DNA of 38,005 bases from Sediminispirochaeta sp. (GTDB lineage Bacteria; Spirochaetota; Spirochaetia; B11-G9): the NCBI GenBank assembly GCA_024763455.1, contig JANTFL010000011.1:1-38005 (forward strand), read 5' to 3'. Of this stretch, positions 1 to 7,872 are shown piece after piece. The notes beneath the pieces were generated by a model. That model made no database searches, had not been told where the DNA came from, and saw only the letters and a list, made by a program, of their open reading frames with translations. The translations under genes and the position numbers were made by a program. The stretch's first letter is position 1; every line of letters begins with the position of its first letter.

Positions 1-78
1 TAACCGGAAAAGGCCGAGTCTTTCATCATGCTTATCTACGAAATATTTCTTATAAATATCGGGATACTCAGGTTTCAA
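1..78 (-). CDS. 5' end of an unrecognised gene (runs off the window)
   Basis: A 26-codon open stretch on the minus strand starts with TTG at 78 and runs off the left edge without a stop. A GAGG Shine-Dalgarno at 89-86 sits 7 nt before this TTG, and an in-frame TGA at 90-88 rules out a start further upstream. It begins 28 nt after the stop of the DUF1059 gene on the same strand, so the two probably form an operon. The visible residues (LKPEYPDIYKKYF..., charged and soluble-looking) are too few for me to assign a family. The reading frame and RBS are what I see; that it is a real gene is inference. Confidence 0.5.
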   Translation of the reverse strand, partial: MKPEYPDIYKKYFVDKHDERLGLFRL

Positions 79-106
79 AGGTGATCCTCAATGGATAGAC
101 CTGTAT

Positions 107-343
107 TTAATCTTCCGGTAAATTTTCGAATTCTTGCCTCTTGTTTTCAAACCATTCCTGCATACTTTGAGGATGTTCCATCATGGTTTTCATTTTATTC
201 ATTGCCTCCAGATGAGCCTTGTCTCCTTTCTGAAACATCTCTTTTCCATGAGTTTTACTCAATTCAGCCATTTCCTCAAAGGATTGAGCCTGAAATTTCA
301 TATTGCAGGCCCCTCCAAGCTGTTTACATGTCATTGTTTTCAT
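107..343 (-). CDS. DUF1059 family small protein
   Basis: This 78-residue protein has the hallmarks of the DUF1059 family: it opens with MKTMTCKQLGGAC, has a central FEEMAELSKTHGKEMF helix and a second KAHLEAMNKM helix, and is about the usual family length. The two cysteines near the N terminus (C6 and C13) are characteristic. The biochemical function of the family is not established; it is predicted cytoplasmic. A Shine-Dalgarno AAAGAGG lies about 6 nt before the ATG, and a promoter is visible at 391-363. It is probably co-transcribed with the partial gene at 78-1. I am confident in the family, not in the role. Confidence 0.85.
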   Translation of the reverse strand: MKTMTCKQLGGACNMKFQAQSFEEMAELSKTHGKEMFQKGDKAHLEAMNKMKTMMEHPQSMQEWFENKRQEFENLPED

Positions 344-362
344 TTATTACCTCTTTACTCAT

Positions 363-391
363 AATATAATTGAAAAAGGTAGAGAAAGCAA
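363..391 (-). promoter_or_regulatory. Promoter of the DUF1059 gene
   Basis: On the minus strand a -35 box TTGCTT (391-386) and a -10 box TATATT (368-363) are separated by 17 nt. Transcription would start near 356, leaving a short leader with the Shine-Dalgarno before the ATG at 343. Both boxes are read directly from the sequence; activity is inferred. Confidence 0.5.
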
Positions 392-419
392 ATCTATGTA
401 ACCTCCTGCATTACAAACA

Positions 420-453
420 GAAGGGACAATTTACCTATCAGTATTCTCCCTTC
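420..453 (-). terminator. Weak hairpin after the DUF1295 gene
   Basis: Arms GAAGGGA (453-447) and TCCCTTC (426-420) form a 7-bp stem starting directly after the DUF1295 stop codon. The loop is 20 nt and there is no real U-tract, so this is a poor intrinsic terminator. It may only protect the 3' end of the transcript. Confidence 0.25.
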
Positions 454-1311
454 CTAGGTATCCTCTAGGAATCTGTTTTTCTCTTTCAAACGAAACCATG
501 TTTTTCCCATGGGGATCCAAACAGAGACAAGTTTCTGCCATTCTTTGTACGCAGGATACTTGGAAGCGGTTATCCCTTCGGTAAACGCAGTTGATCCGGC
601 GAATAATGCAATGAGGGTTACCGCTCCGATTCCACTCCAATGAAGCGAGCCGGTCGTCGCACATAGATCGAGGTAGACAACCACCCATTGTCCCCATTCG
701 CTTACGTAATTAGGGTGACGGGAATACTTCCAGAGTCCAAATGTATTGAACCCCAACTGGTACCGTTTCTTACTTGACCAGGGAAGCTTGTTTCTCCTTT
801 TGTAGAACTGAAACTGCAGAAGATCAGAAGCCGTCTCAGTAAGAAGCAATAGAAACTGCAGAATAAAGAGACCTATCTCTAAACCTCTTAGTTGACCATC
901 TACCTTCCCATAGTAGTAGAGGGGTAGTGTAAACAAAAATATCAGTCCCAGCTGAAAGACACAGATAAAGAAGAAATTGAAGAGCTCAAAAAGAATTGGG
1001 TTTTGTATTTTCCATCGTAAGTAGGACCAGCGGTAATCTTCTGTTGTGAACCCATGTTTTAGTGAAAAATTATACCCGCCTTTTATTGCAAAATTTGCTG
1101 TAAGCCGAATTGCCCACAGGATTACCAGAATGGAAGCAATTATATACCGGGGATTGGTATGGTAATCACGGAGCCAAATCAGCACATACAGAGCAGGAAG
1201 AAGGGACCAGAGCCGATCCACAGTTGAATAATTTTTTGAAACAAGTCCGTATAGAAACGATACCCCAACCGAAACAGCGAGCACAATGAGTGAAATATAT
1301 AAAGTATCCAT
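454..1311 (-). CDS. DUF1295 family membrane protein (steroid-5-alpha-reductase/ICMT-like fold)
   Basis: A 285-residue polytopic membrane protein with about seven hydrophobic segments. Residues 191-210 hold the family signature FGLWKYSRHPNYVSEWGQW, including R198-H199-P200-N201-Y202 and E205, as in DUF1295 and isoprenylcysteine-methyltransferase-like proteins, where this region binds a nucleotide cofactor. DUF1295 proteins often lie next to lipid-modifying or FAD-dependent genes, which fits the oxidoreductase operon to its right, but the substrate is unknown. The ATG at 1311 has no Shine-Dalgarno; an extended -10 box ends 6 nt upstream, so the mRNA may be leaderless. It is divergent from tpx. 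Confidence 0.85.
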   Translation of the reverse strand: MDTLYISLIVLAVSVGVSFLYGLVSKNYSTVDRLWSLLPALYVLIWLRDYHTNPRYIIASILVILWAIRLTANFAIKGGYNFSLKHGFTTEDYRWSYLRWKIQNPILFELFNFFFICVFQLGLIFLFTLPLYYYGKVDGQLRGLEIGLFILQFLLLLTETASDLLQFQFYKRRNKLPWSSKKRYQLGFNTFGLWKYSRHPNYVSEWGQWVVVYLDLCATTGSLHWSGIGAVTLIALFAGSTAFTEGITASKYPAYKEWQKLVSVWIPMGKTWFRLKEKNRFLEDT

Positions 1312-1317
1312 AAACGA

Positions 1318-1326
1318 ATAATACCA
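1318..1326 (-). promoter_or_regulatory. Extended -10 promoter, predicted leaderless start of the DUF1295 gene
   Basis: The minus strand reads TGGTATTAT at 1326-1318, an extended -10 (TGn plus TATTAT). Exactly 6 nt (TCGTTT) separate it from the ATG at 1311, so transcription should begin at or next to the start codon. No good -35 box is visible, as is common with extended -10 promoters. No Shine-Dalgarno is present. Confidence 0.5.
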
Positions 1327-1397
1327 AACAAACCTTGTAATGCATACGATCTTTTACGTAAAAACTAAAATAACTTGATAGGGTTGAGCTGTTATTG

Positions 1398-1426
1398 TTG
1401 ATTAATTTACTAAACATTATTATTAT
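1398..1426 (+). promoter_or_regulatory. tpx promoter
   Basis: TTGATT (1398-1403) and TATTAT (1421-1426) are spaced by 17 nt. The start point would be near 1433, giving a leader of about 20 nt that carries the AAGGAG Shine-Dalgarno of tpx. Confidence 0.6.
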
Positions 1427-1453
1427 AGTAGTGATATCAAAAGGAGATAAAGT

Positions 1454-1954
1454 ATGGCTAATGTAAAACTAAACGGTATTCCCGTTAAAACTGAGGGAGA
1501 GCTACCAAAAGAGGGATCTAAACTCCCAACTTTTTCCCTGACTTCGGCAGATTTGTCTGATAAAACAAACGCAGATTTTGAAGGGAAGAGACTCGTCTTG
1601 AATATCTTTCACAGTCTAGATACCGGAACCTGTGCAGCATCCGTTCGCCGGTTCAATGCTGAGGCAACAAAACTTGGGGATGATGTTGCAGTCCTCTGTA
1701 TTTCAAGGGATCTTCCTTTTGCGCAGGCCAGGTTTTGCGGGGCAGAAGGCCTTGATAACGTGATAACCCTGTCTTCAATGAAAGATGAATCTTTTGGCAA
1801 AGATTTCGGTGTCAGGTACATCGACGGTCCCATACAGGGATTATTAGCAAGGGCTGTTATTGTAACCGACTCAGAGGGTATTGTGCAGTACACTCAGCAG
1901 GTAGAAGAAACAACCGAAGAACCAGATTACGCATCTGCTTTGGCTGCTCTTTAG
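1454..1954 (+). CDS. tpx: Thiol peroxidase Tpx
   Basis: This 166-residue protein is an atypical 2-Cys peroxiredoxin of the Tpx family, which reduces hydrogen peroxide and alkyl or lipid hydroperoxides with thioredoxin. The peroxidatic cysteine is C60 in SLDTGTCAASVRRFN and the resolving cysteine is C95 in FAQARFCGAEGL, the usual Tpx positions; a third cysteine is at 82. The length is typical and it has no signal peptide, so it is cytoplasmic. A strong Shine-Dalgarno (AAGGAGA) precedes the ATG and a promoter is visible at 1398-1426. It stands alone, convergent with the FAD oxidoreductase operon (19 nt between the genes). Confidence 0.95.
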   Translation: MANVKLNGIPVKTEGELPKEGSKLPTFSLTSADLSDKTNADFEGKRLVLNIFHSLDTGTCAASVRRFNAEATKLGDDVAVLCISRDLPFAQARFCGAEGLDNVITLSSMKDESFGKDFGVRYIDGPIQGLLARAVIVTDSEGIVQYTQQVEETTEEPDYASALAAL

Positions 1955-1973
1955 TATACGACGTATTTACACT

Positions 1974-3560
1974 CTATTTTTTGGCTGCTATTCTGTTAGC
2001 AGCCAATTTCCCAGTCAGAATTGACATTGGAACACCAGCAGGGCTGTATGTCCACTGCCCAGCCTGATAAATGTGCGGGAGCGGAGTATCTACAGCCTTG
2101 GAAACTTTCCCCATTTGGGTAATTGCAGGTATGTTTTTTTCAAAAGCCCAGCCTACTATTGCTCCGCCTTCTGTTCCGACTCTTGATTGTATCGTTAACG
2201 GGGTGAAAGAAAAATGTTTAATTACGTTATCCTGTAAGCTCGGGTATATGGTTTTTGACAGCAGTGAAATAATTTTTCCTTCGATTTCATTGACAAATTC
2301 ATCATACCAACCGGCTTCTTTAACCTTTTTGAAAATTTCATAACCTGTTAAAAAGCTGACAATCATCCCCGTTTTACCTTGCGGTGACAGTTTCCCGTCT
2401 CGTAAGCCAGGGATTGAAATCTCAAAGGTATTATACTCCAGCATGCGGTCGAGCCATGCTTCTATTTTGTTTCTATCAGTATGATTGAAATTTATTAACA
2501 AATTCTCCAACTCTTTCCTGTGAATATTTCCCAACCCTTTTTTACGGGGTGTATAAAAGAAATGTCCCTTTGATATTGTTTTAAAATAGGAAAGAGGCAT
2601 ATTGATTTCCAAATACAGGGAAAAAACAGATTCACTAACCGGGAAGTTCGCTATTTTCTCCTTGTACTTTTTGAATTGAGAAACTGATTTTTCATGTAGT
2701 GATTTCTCATCAGCAATAGAATAAAATGTTTTTAAATCTGCAGCCCATACTAAATTGTCGTAGTAATACCTCTTACCTTTCTGATCAACAATATAGTTTT
2801 CGTATGTATTAATTTTCTCTATTGTTGTATTCGGTACAAGTTCTCCGCCTAATTCAACTACTTTGTTCTCGACTTTTTGTGATAACGTTCCTACACCGCC
2901 GATTGGATAAAAATAATCAAGGTATATTGAAAAATAACCAAGCGCAAAAAAAGTTGGTGTTGCTTTGAAGAAATGCTGCGTTATAATATCGAGTAGTGAA
3001 GTATTCGTGATGATTCTAGCTAAGTATTCTTCCACCGGGAGCTGGAGTCTTTTAATTTTTCTTAGCGTAAGTATAAACCCCGGTAACCATGGAAGCAATT
3101 TTGTGAATAAAAATTCCCGGTCTTTCTGTAAGTCCTTAAAAAGGGGGTTATCAATTCCATACAAAATATCAAAATACTTAATAATTTTATTCATTATTTT
3201 AATAAAGCGATCAATTTCTTTAGAATTCAGCGGGTATAACTTTATTAAAAAATCTCGATACTTTAAAACATCCTGCTTACCTTCAATATGTAAAAATTCT
3301 TTTTCAACACCAATAGTAACGTTATTCTTCACCTTATCCAGATTAATATCCAGATCTTTAAGCATTGGTAAAATAATACCAGCATTAACCAAGGCTCTAA
3401 CACCGGCTTCAAAGTGGAAACCGTTATCTTCTATTGAACTTACCAGCCCGCCGAAACTACTGTTTTTTTCTATGAGTTTTACCTGATGTCCGTCTCTGGC
3501 AAGGTATGCAGCACAGGTTAACCCGGCTATACCTCCCCCGACAATTACCGCTTTACTCAT
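1974..3560 (-). CDS. FAD-dependent oxidoreductase, phytoene desaturase/carotenoid isomerase-like (copy 2 of tandem pair)
   Basis: A 528-residue flavoprotein of the CrtI/CrtISO/retinol-saturase superfamily. The N terminus has the dinucleotide fold AVIVGGGIAGLTCAAYLA (G8, G10, G13) followed by the acidic E31 that binds the FAD ribose. The C-terminal signature YQAGQWTYSPAGVPMSILTG is the usual FAD-binding end of the family. It abuts its paralogue: the stop of the upstream gene (TAG, 3563-3561) is followed directly by this ATG, and the two align along their length. No phytoene synthase or prenyltransferase is nearby, so a carotenoid substrate is not shown; a saturase or isomerase acting on another polyunsaturated lipid is possible. 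It is the last gene of the operon starting at 6976. Confidence 0.85.
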   Translation of the reverse strand: MSKAVIVGGGIAGLTCAAYLARDGHQVKLIEKNSSFGGLVSSIEDNGFHFEAGVRALVNAGIILPMLKDLDINLDKVKNNVTIGVEKEFLHIEGKQDVLKYRDFLIKLYPLNSKEIDRFIKIMNKIIKYFDILYGIDNPLFKDLQKDREFLFTKLLPWLPGFILTLRKIKRLQLPVEEYLARIITNTSLLDIITQHFFKATPTFFALGYFSIYLDYFYPIGGVGTLSQKVENKVVELGGELVPNTTIEKINTYENYIVDQKGKRYYYDNLVWAADLKTFYSIADEKSLHEKSVSQFKKYKEKIANFPVSESVFSLYLEINMPLSYFKTISKGHFFYTPRKKGLGNIHRKELENLLINFNHTDRNKIEAWLDRMLEYNTFEISIPGLRDGKLSPQGKTGMIVSFLTGYEIFKKVKEAGWYDEFVNEIEGKIISLLSKTIYPSLQDNVIKHFSFTPLTIQSRVGTEGGAIVGWAFEKNIPAITQMGKVSKAVDTPLPHIYQAGQWTYSPAGVPMSILTGKLAANRIAAKK

Positions 3561-5135
3561 CTATTTATCCTTTAGCAGCGCCTTAGCGGCAATTCGACCT
3601 GTCATAATTGCAGTAGGGCCGCCTGCGGGGCTATAAACCCATTTCCCCACATTAAAAATATTTTTAATAGGTGTTTTAACAGCATTGCTCAAGTTAAAAA
3701 TATGATCGGCAACCGGTATCTTTTGTGTAAAGGACCACCCAATTATAGAACCCTCTGCGCTTAATACTCTATCTTCTATAGAGAGGGGAGTTGCTGATAG
3801 CTTAAAAAGTATATAATCTTCTATCCCTGTATACAAATGATCTGATATAAGAGAAATAACATAACGTTCCATCATAGCTTTAAATTCATCATACCACCCT
3901 TCGTCTTTTATTCTTTTTGTTATTTCATAATCAAATAACCAGCTTACGATAAGCCCGGTCTTTCCATCTGGCGAAGCAGTTTTATCACGTAAGGAAGGGA
4001 TAGAAATCTCGAAGGTGTTGTATTTACAATGGTTCTTCAGCCATTCTGTTTTTTCCTTTTTCGATAAGGTATCCCATTTCTTAAGTATTCCCTCGGTATT
4101 TTTTAGGTCCAGTAAACCTCTTTTAAAAGGCGTATAAAACACATGACCGGTAGAAAAATCCTTGAAAAAATCTGGCGGTCTGTCAACGCCCATAAAAACA
4201 GTAAAAACAGATTCGGCTCCCTTTGATTGCAGTATAATCTCTTTTTTTTCAGAAAAGTCTTTATTTTGCCGATCAGTTGCAATGTTTTTATATAAATATT
4301 TTAAATCAGCAGCCCAAATTAAGTTGTCAAAGTGATAACGTTCACCACGTTCATCTTCCACGCTGTACGTAGAAGGATCTATGGTATTAATTTTTGTATT
4401 ATAGTGTATTTCTCCGCCCAGTTCGAGAAATTTTTCAACCAGTTTTGAAATAAAATTGCCAACACCTCCTTCAGGATAAATATAATCCTGAAACAGAGCA
4501 AAATAACTTAAAGCAAAAAAAGCAGGTGTGTTTTTGAAAAAATGCTGCCCAACAATATCATTCAATGATTTATTTTTTGATACTTTATACATATACGCTT
4601 CAAAAGGTAAATTGAGCTTTTTAATTCGGTACATGGTATGGATAAATTTAACGAACCATTTAAGAAGTAATGGGACAAAGAATACAGGTTTGGTTTTTTT
4701 AAACAGAGGATTATCCACTCCATAAAGGACGGCCATATCGTTAATTATCTTTTGGGTTTCAGTAATAATCCCTTCTACATATTCGTTATCGCCGGGATAC
4801 AATTTTTTCAGCATATCGGAATAACTGTACAGGCTTTTTCCGCTATTCGCTACTACGTGCTCATTCTCCACACAGACAGTTACCGGGTTCGGAAGCATTT
4901 CCAGATTGATATTAAGTTCTTCCAGCATAGGTTTTACCAACCCTGCATTTACCAACGCCCGCGCTCCGCCCTCAAAACGAAAGCCGTGCATTTGAAATGA
5001 ATTTAATAGTCCGCCGGCACTTTCATTTTTTTCAAGTAAGATTACTTTTTTCCCGCCTCGAGCTAAATATAGAGCTGATGTTATCCCGGAAATTCCAGCG
5101 CCGACTACAACGACATCGTATTTATTTGTTTTCAT
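3561..5135 (-). CDS. FAD-dependent oxidoreductase, phytoene desaturase/carotenoid isomerase-like (copy 1 of tandem pair)
   Basis: A 524-residue paralogue of the next gene. The FAD motif [18 protein letters not shown] has G12, G14 and G17, with E35 ending the second strand, and the C terminus has [19 protein letters not shown]. Shared internal blocks such as [23 protein letters not shown] and LIWAADLK show a tandem duplication that has diverged considerably. It overlaps the dehydrogenase gene upstream by 14 nt, which suggests translational coupling. Two divergent copies may act in sequence on one substrate or as a heterodimer; this is inference. The family (flavoprotein amine oxidase/CrtI-like) is clear, the substrate is not. 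Confidence 0.85.
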   Translation of the reverse strand: MKTNKYDVVVVGAGISGITSALYLARGGKKVILLEKNESAGGLLNSFQMHGFRFEGGARALVNAGLVKPMLEELNINLEMLPNPVTVCVENEHVVANSGKSLYSYSDMLKKLYPGDNEYVEGIITETQKIINDMAVLYGVDNPLFKKTKPVFFVPLLLKWFVKFIHTMYRIKKLNLPFEAYMYKVSKNKSLNDIVGQHFFKNTPAFFALSYFALFQDYIYPEGGVGNFISKLVEKFLELGGEIHYNTKINTIDPSTYSVEDERGERYHFDNLIWAADLKYLYKNIATDRQNKDFSEKKEIILQSKGAESVFTVFMGVDRPPDFFKDFSTGHVFYTPFKRGLLDLKNTEGILKKWDTLSKKEKTEWLKNHCKYNTFEISIPSLRDKTASPDGKTGLIVSWLFDYEITKRIKDEGWYDEFKAMMERYVISLISDHLYTGIEDYILFKLSATPLSIEDRVLSAEGSIIGWSFTQKIPVADHIFNLSNAVKTPIKNIFNVGKWVYSPAGGPTAIMTGRIAAKALLKDK

Positions 5136-6087
5136 TATTTGATAATTTCCCCATTTTCAAAGTAATATCCCAAAGCTGTCTTGCTTCTTCTTTATCAAGA
5201 GCCGGTGGGGTTGGATCTTCCAGGGTAGTAAGATTAAAGAATTTCCCGCTGATATGCTCTACTTCAGGCGAGACCCCGAGATAATATAAAGCCTCAGCAG
5301 AGATATTTGCAGCTTTTAATGTTTTTTCCAGAATATGCTTCTTTAACCATTTGTATGTCTGCCCGTTATCCTGACCGGAGTTGGACTTAACTGCACCGGG
5401 GTGCATTGCATTTATCGTGACCCCGGAATTTTTAAAATAATCCGCAAAGATTAACATGGTAAGTAATTGAGCTAATTTTGCTGCTCCATAACTTTGTAAA
5501 CCTGAATATTTCCTTTTTCCCCAGTTTAAATCATTGAGGTCTAACCCCCATACTGCGAAACGATGCCCCTCGGAACTAACGAAGAGTATCCGTCCTTTAC
5601 CCTGCTCTTTTAATTTCTCTTTTAATCTATAGTTTATAATAAACGATGAAAGATAATGAACCATAAACACTTTTTCAATTCCATCTGCTGTCAGTTCCCG
5701 TTGTGTCAGATATACTCCTGCATTATGGATAAGGACATCAATTGGTGTTTCCAATGCCAGTAATTGATCGACGGCTTTATGGGTATCCTCTATACTGCTT
5801 AAATCAGCAGTAAGATATGTACAGGTTACCTTGAAATCCTGTTCAATTTCTTGTTTTAGCGCTTCCGATTTTTGTATGTTTCTGTTAATACAAATCAGAT
5901 TTGCTCCTTTTGATGCATACTTACGCGCAGTTACATATCCTATACCAGCTGTTGCTCCGGTAATTAAAACAGTTTTACCGGTAAAATCGGATTCGCAGAG
6001 TGCAGGTGCTCTCCTGTTGTTTTTAAGCATGGCAAAAATATTTGACCACTTATATTCTTTAATGTATTTTTTTATTTTTTTATTCAT
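5122..6087 (-). CDS. Short-chain dehydrogenase/reductase, retinol-dehydrogenase-like
   Basis: A 321-residue classical SDR. The cofactor motif TGATAGIG is at residues 43-50, NAG at 122-124, catalytic serine in the SS pair at 171-172, and the YxxxK pair is Y200/K204 (SYGAAK). The sequence is closest in style to the retinol dehydrogenase/WW-domain-oxidoreductase branch, which acts on lipophilic alcohols or carbonyls with NAD(P)H. The basic N terminus of about 30 residues precedes the Rossmann fold. It sits between the NTF2-like gene (13-nt gap) and the FAD oxidoreductases (14-nt overlap), so it probably oxidises or reduces an intermediate of the same pathway. Substrate unknown. Confidence 0.88.
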   Translation of the reverse strand: MNKKIKKYIKEYKWSNIFAMLKNNRRAPALCESDFTGKTVLITGATAGIGYVTARKYASKGANLICINRNIQKSEALKQEIEQDFKVTCTYLTADLSSIEDTHKAVDQLLALETPIDVLIHNAGVYLTQRELTADGIEKVFMVHYLSSFIINYRLKEKLKEQGKGRILFVSSEGHRFAVWGLDLNDLNWGKRKYSGLQSYGAAKLAQLLTMLIFADYFKNSGVTINAMHPGAVKSNSGQDNGQTYKWLKKHILEKTLKAANISAEALYYLGVSPEVEHISGKFFNLTTLEDPTPPALDKEEARQLWDITLKMGKLSNNENK

Positions 6088-6100
6088 ACTTCACATTATC

Positions 6101-6541
6101 CTATCCGAATTTCTTTGCCATGAATTTACGATATGCTTTCCCAAAATGGGGGATATTGTCAAAAATATCTCCCCAAAGATCATAATAATCCCGTTGTTCT
6201 ATTATTTTACCTTCTTCATTGAGGGTAAGCCTGCTTATACCATAGAGTATTGAATTAGGGTATTTTTTAAAACTTAAAGTCATTTCCCATTCAATAAAAA
6301 CACAATTATCCTTCATAAGAGCATTTACAATCTTCATTTTAAGATTTTTAGAACGTTTTGCAAGCCTTTCAGTCATTTCCTTGAATTTATCTAACCCCCG
6401 TATTTCTTGTACCGTATCACGAAAATATACATCTTCGGCATAGTAGGGTAAAATATGGGACCAATCAGGATTTCCCTCGGTATTATAGGTTTTTGTCCAC
6501 ATTTCCTTTAATGTCTCAATGTCGGTAATCTTGTGTTCCAT
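6101..6541 (-). CDS. NTF2-like / SnoaL-like fold protein
   Basis: A 146-residue soluble protein with the cone-shaped NTF2-like pattern: an N-terminal helix (LKEMWTKTYN), YYAEDVYFRDTV, a central region and the terminal strand block GKIIEQRDYYDLWGD. Families with this fold include SnoaL-type cyclases and ketosteroid isomerases, and many have no known activity. The ATG is preceded by GAGGAG about 9 nt upstream. Only 6 nt separate it from the DUF2141 gene before it. A related NTF2-like plus SDR plus FAD-oxidoreductase association is known from photo-oxidative-stress loci in proteobacteria (from memory), which hints at lipid modification; the actual reaction is unknown. Confidence 0.75.
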   Translation of the reverse strand: MEHKITDIETLKEMWTKTYNTEGNPDWSHILPYYAEDVYFRDTVQEIRGLDKFKEMTERLAKRSKNLKMKIVNALMKDNCVFIEWEMTLSFKKYPNSILYGISRLTLNEEGKIIEQRDYYDLWGDIFDNIPHFGKAYRKFMAKKFG

Positions 6542-6547
6542 TAATTC

Positions 6548-6976
6548 TTACTCCTCATTCTTCTTAGTACAAAAATAACATATAGGATAACAATTCAAAT
6601 ATGTATGTTCGTTTAGGCTGAACAGTGTCTTATTAAAAGCCGGAGGCCCAAATACTCCTTTGGAATTATTAGAGAATCCAAACTCCTCCACTGGAATATT
6701 CAGCCAGTTGACATCCAGAGTCTTATTATTATTTTCATCATGGAAATATTTAAAACCATACTTACCCGGTTTTAAATTTTCTATAACGATGAGACACCTG
6801 TTATTTTTGATCTTACTTGATAGTTCTTTTACGGTATCCCCCTGTTCATCAAGAAGTTCCAGGAAAATGGTACCGCTGCTGTTCCGTAAAGATTCTATCG
6901 TGATACTGAGATTGTATGCACCGAAAACGTTAGTAACAAGAAAAAAAGAAATAAAAACAAGCACGTTCTTTTTCAT
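6548..6976 (-). CDS. DUF2141 family secreted protein
   Basis: A 142-residue protein with a signal peptide (MKK plus a hydrophobic core to about VFGA at residue 20) and a DUF2141 body. The hallmark blocks are GKYGFKYFHDENNNKTLD, then IPVEEFGFSNNS and FGPPAFNKT, which match a small beta-sandwich of unknown function found in the cell envelope. It is the first gene of the five-gene operon, downstream of the promoter at 7035-7007. An AAGGAG Shine-Dalgarno lies 11 nt before the ATG. The three cysteines near the C terminus (in YLNCYPICYFC) are unusual for the family and could bind metal or form disulfides after export. Confidence 0.8.
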   Translation of the reverse strand: MKKNVLVFISFFLVTNVFGAYNLSITIESLRNSSGTIFLELLDEQGDTVKELSSKIKNNRCLIVIENLKPGKYGFKYFHDENNNKTLDVNWLNIPVEEFGFSNNSKGVFGPPAFNKTLFSLNEHTYLNCYPICYFCTKKNEE

Positions 6977-7006
6977 TATGCATAAAACTCCTTATTATCG
7001 GTATCT

Positions 7007-7035
7007 AAATTACCATACATTACGTAATAAGTCAA
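7007..7035 (-). promoter_or_regulatory. Promoter of the oxidoreductase operon with a palindrome in its spacer
   Basis: On the minus strand TTGACT (7035-7030) and TAATTT (7012-7007) are 17 nt apart. The spacer contains the perfect 10-bp palindrome ATTACGTAAT (7019-7028). An imperfect palindrome TGGTAAATTATCA lies just upstream of the -35 box at 7044-7056. These positions suit a repressor and possibly a second regulator. The boxes and palindromes are seen; the regulation is inferred. Confidence 0.55.
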
Positions 7036-7155
7036 CAAAAAGGTGGTAAATTATCACATATCGTGTTGTCTGGGCAAACATTTTTCCTGTTTTACTAAGC
7101 TTTCAAGCATATTCTTGAGCTCTCTTTTTTATAGACGCACTACACGTGTGGAGTT

Positions 7156-7872
7156 TTAACCGTCTTCAGTAGTATCAGTAAATGTATAACCCAGGCCGTT
7201 AACTGTTTTCAGGAATTGTGGATTGGATGGATCATCCTCAAGTTTTACACGCAGCTTTCTTATGTATACTTTCAAATAGTCCCTGTTCTCCAGGGCATAC
7301 TGCCCCCATATTTTACCGAGAATTACTTCGAAGGGGATCACTTGTCCTTTGTTCCGTGCAAGTAGTTCCAGGAATGCAAACTCGGTCGAAGTAAGGCTGA
7401 TAAGCCGGTTATCTTTGTTTATCGTATGATTATTAAAATTTATTTCAAGGTTTCCTGTTTTTATTATTTCATTTTTTATTATATCGAACCCTTCAGCTCT
7501 TCTCAGTACAGATCGGATATGAGCAATGAGTTCCAGGTTACCGAAGGGTTTGGTGATAAAGTCATCAGCTCCGATTTCCAAAGCTTTTACTTCTATCAAC
7601 TCATCACTTTCCACTGTTAAAACAATTACCGGTATGTTGCTGTATAAACGTAATTTTTTTAGGACATCAAATCCGGACATCCTGGGCATTCGCAGATCAA
7701 GAAGAACCATGTCCGGCTTCTCTGAATCTATTAAAGAGAGCCCTTTTCCCCCTGATTCAGCCTCAATAACTTCCCACTCCGGTTCCTGAACGTTTATTGT
7801 CAACCGGATTGCTTTCAACATATCAGCTTCATCATCAATAACAAGTATTTTAACAGTGCTTTTGCGGTTCAT
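7156..7872 (-). CDS. OmpR/PhoB-family response regulator
   Basis: A 238-residue two-domain regulator. The receiver domain has the acidic pair D13-D14, phosphoacceptor D59 in MVLLDLRMP, T86 and K108 in FITKPFG. The C-terminal winged helix (about 135-235) carries the OmpR-type LTSTEFAFLELLA and RDYLKVYIRKLRVKLEDDP blocks and ends in TVNGLGYTF. I start it at the ATG at 7872, where an AAAGGAG Shine-Dalgarno lies upstream, and not at the in-frame start 96 nt further up, which would add 32 residues inside the kinase gene. It overlaps the kinase gene by 23 nt, so the pair is coupled. The receiver resembles KdpE-like regulators, but no kdp genes are here, so the target is unknown. Confidence 0.92.
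   Translation of the reverse strand: MNRKSTVKILVIDDEADMLKAIRLTINVQEPEWEVIEAESGGKGLSLIDSEKPDMVLLDLRMPRMSGFDVLKKLRLYSNIPVIVLTVESDELIEVKALEIGADDFITKPFGNLELIAHIRSVLRRAEGFDIIKNEIIKTGNLEINFNNHTINKDNRLISLTSTEFAFLELLARNKGQVIPFEVILGKIWGQYALENRDYLKVYIRKLRVKLEDDPSNPQFLKTVNGLGYTFTDTTEDG

Noticed and set aside
2965..3486. 173-codon open frame on the plus strand opposite the FAD oxidoreductase
   Set aside because: It lies fully inside a clearly conserved flavoprotein gene, has a low-complexity serine/isoleucine-rich product and no plausible ribosome binding site.
1974..5135. Carotenoid biosynthesis cluster
   Set aside because: The two CrtI-like flavoproteins are not joined by phytoene synthase, GGPP synthase or cyclase genes, so the product cannot be named.
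5831..6253. 140-codon plus-strand frame across the dehydrogenase and NTF2-like genes
   Set aside because: It is antisense to two well-supported genes of one operon and its product matches no family pattern.
7143..7150. ACACGTGT palindrome after the response regulator gene
   Set aside because: An 8-bp palindrome is common by chance, and it lies just after a stop codon away from a promoter.
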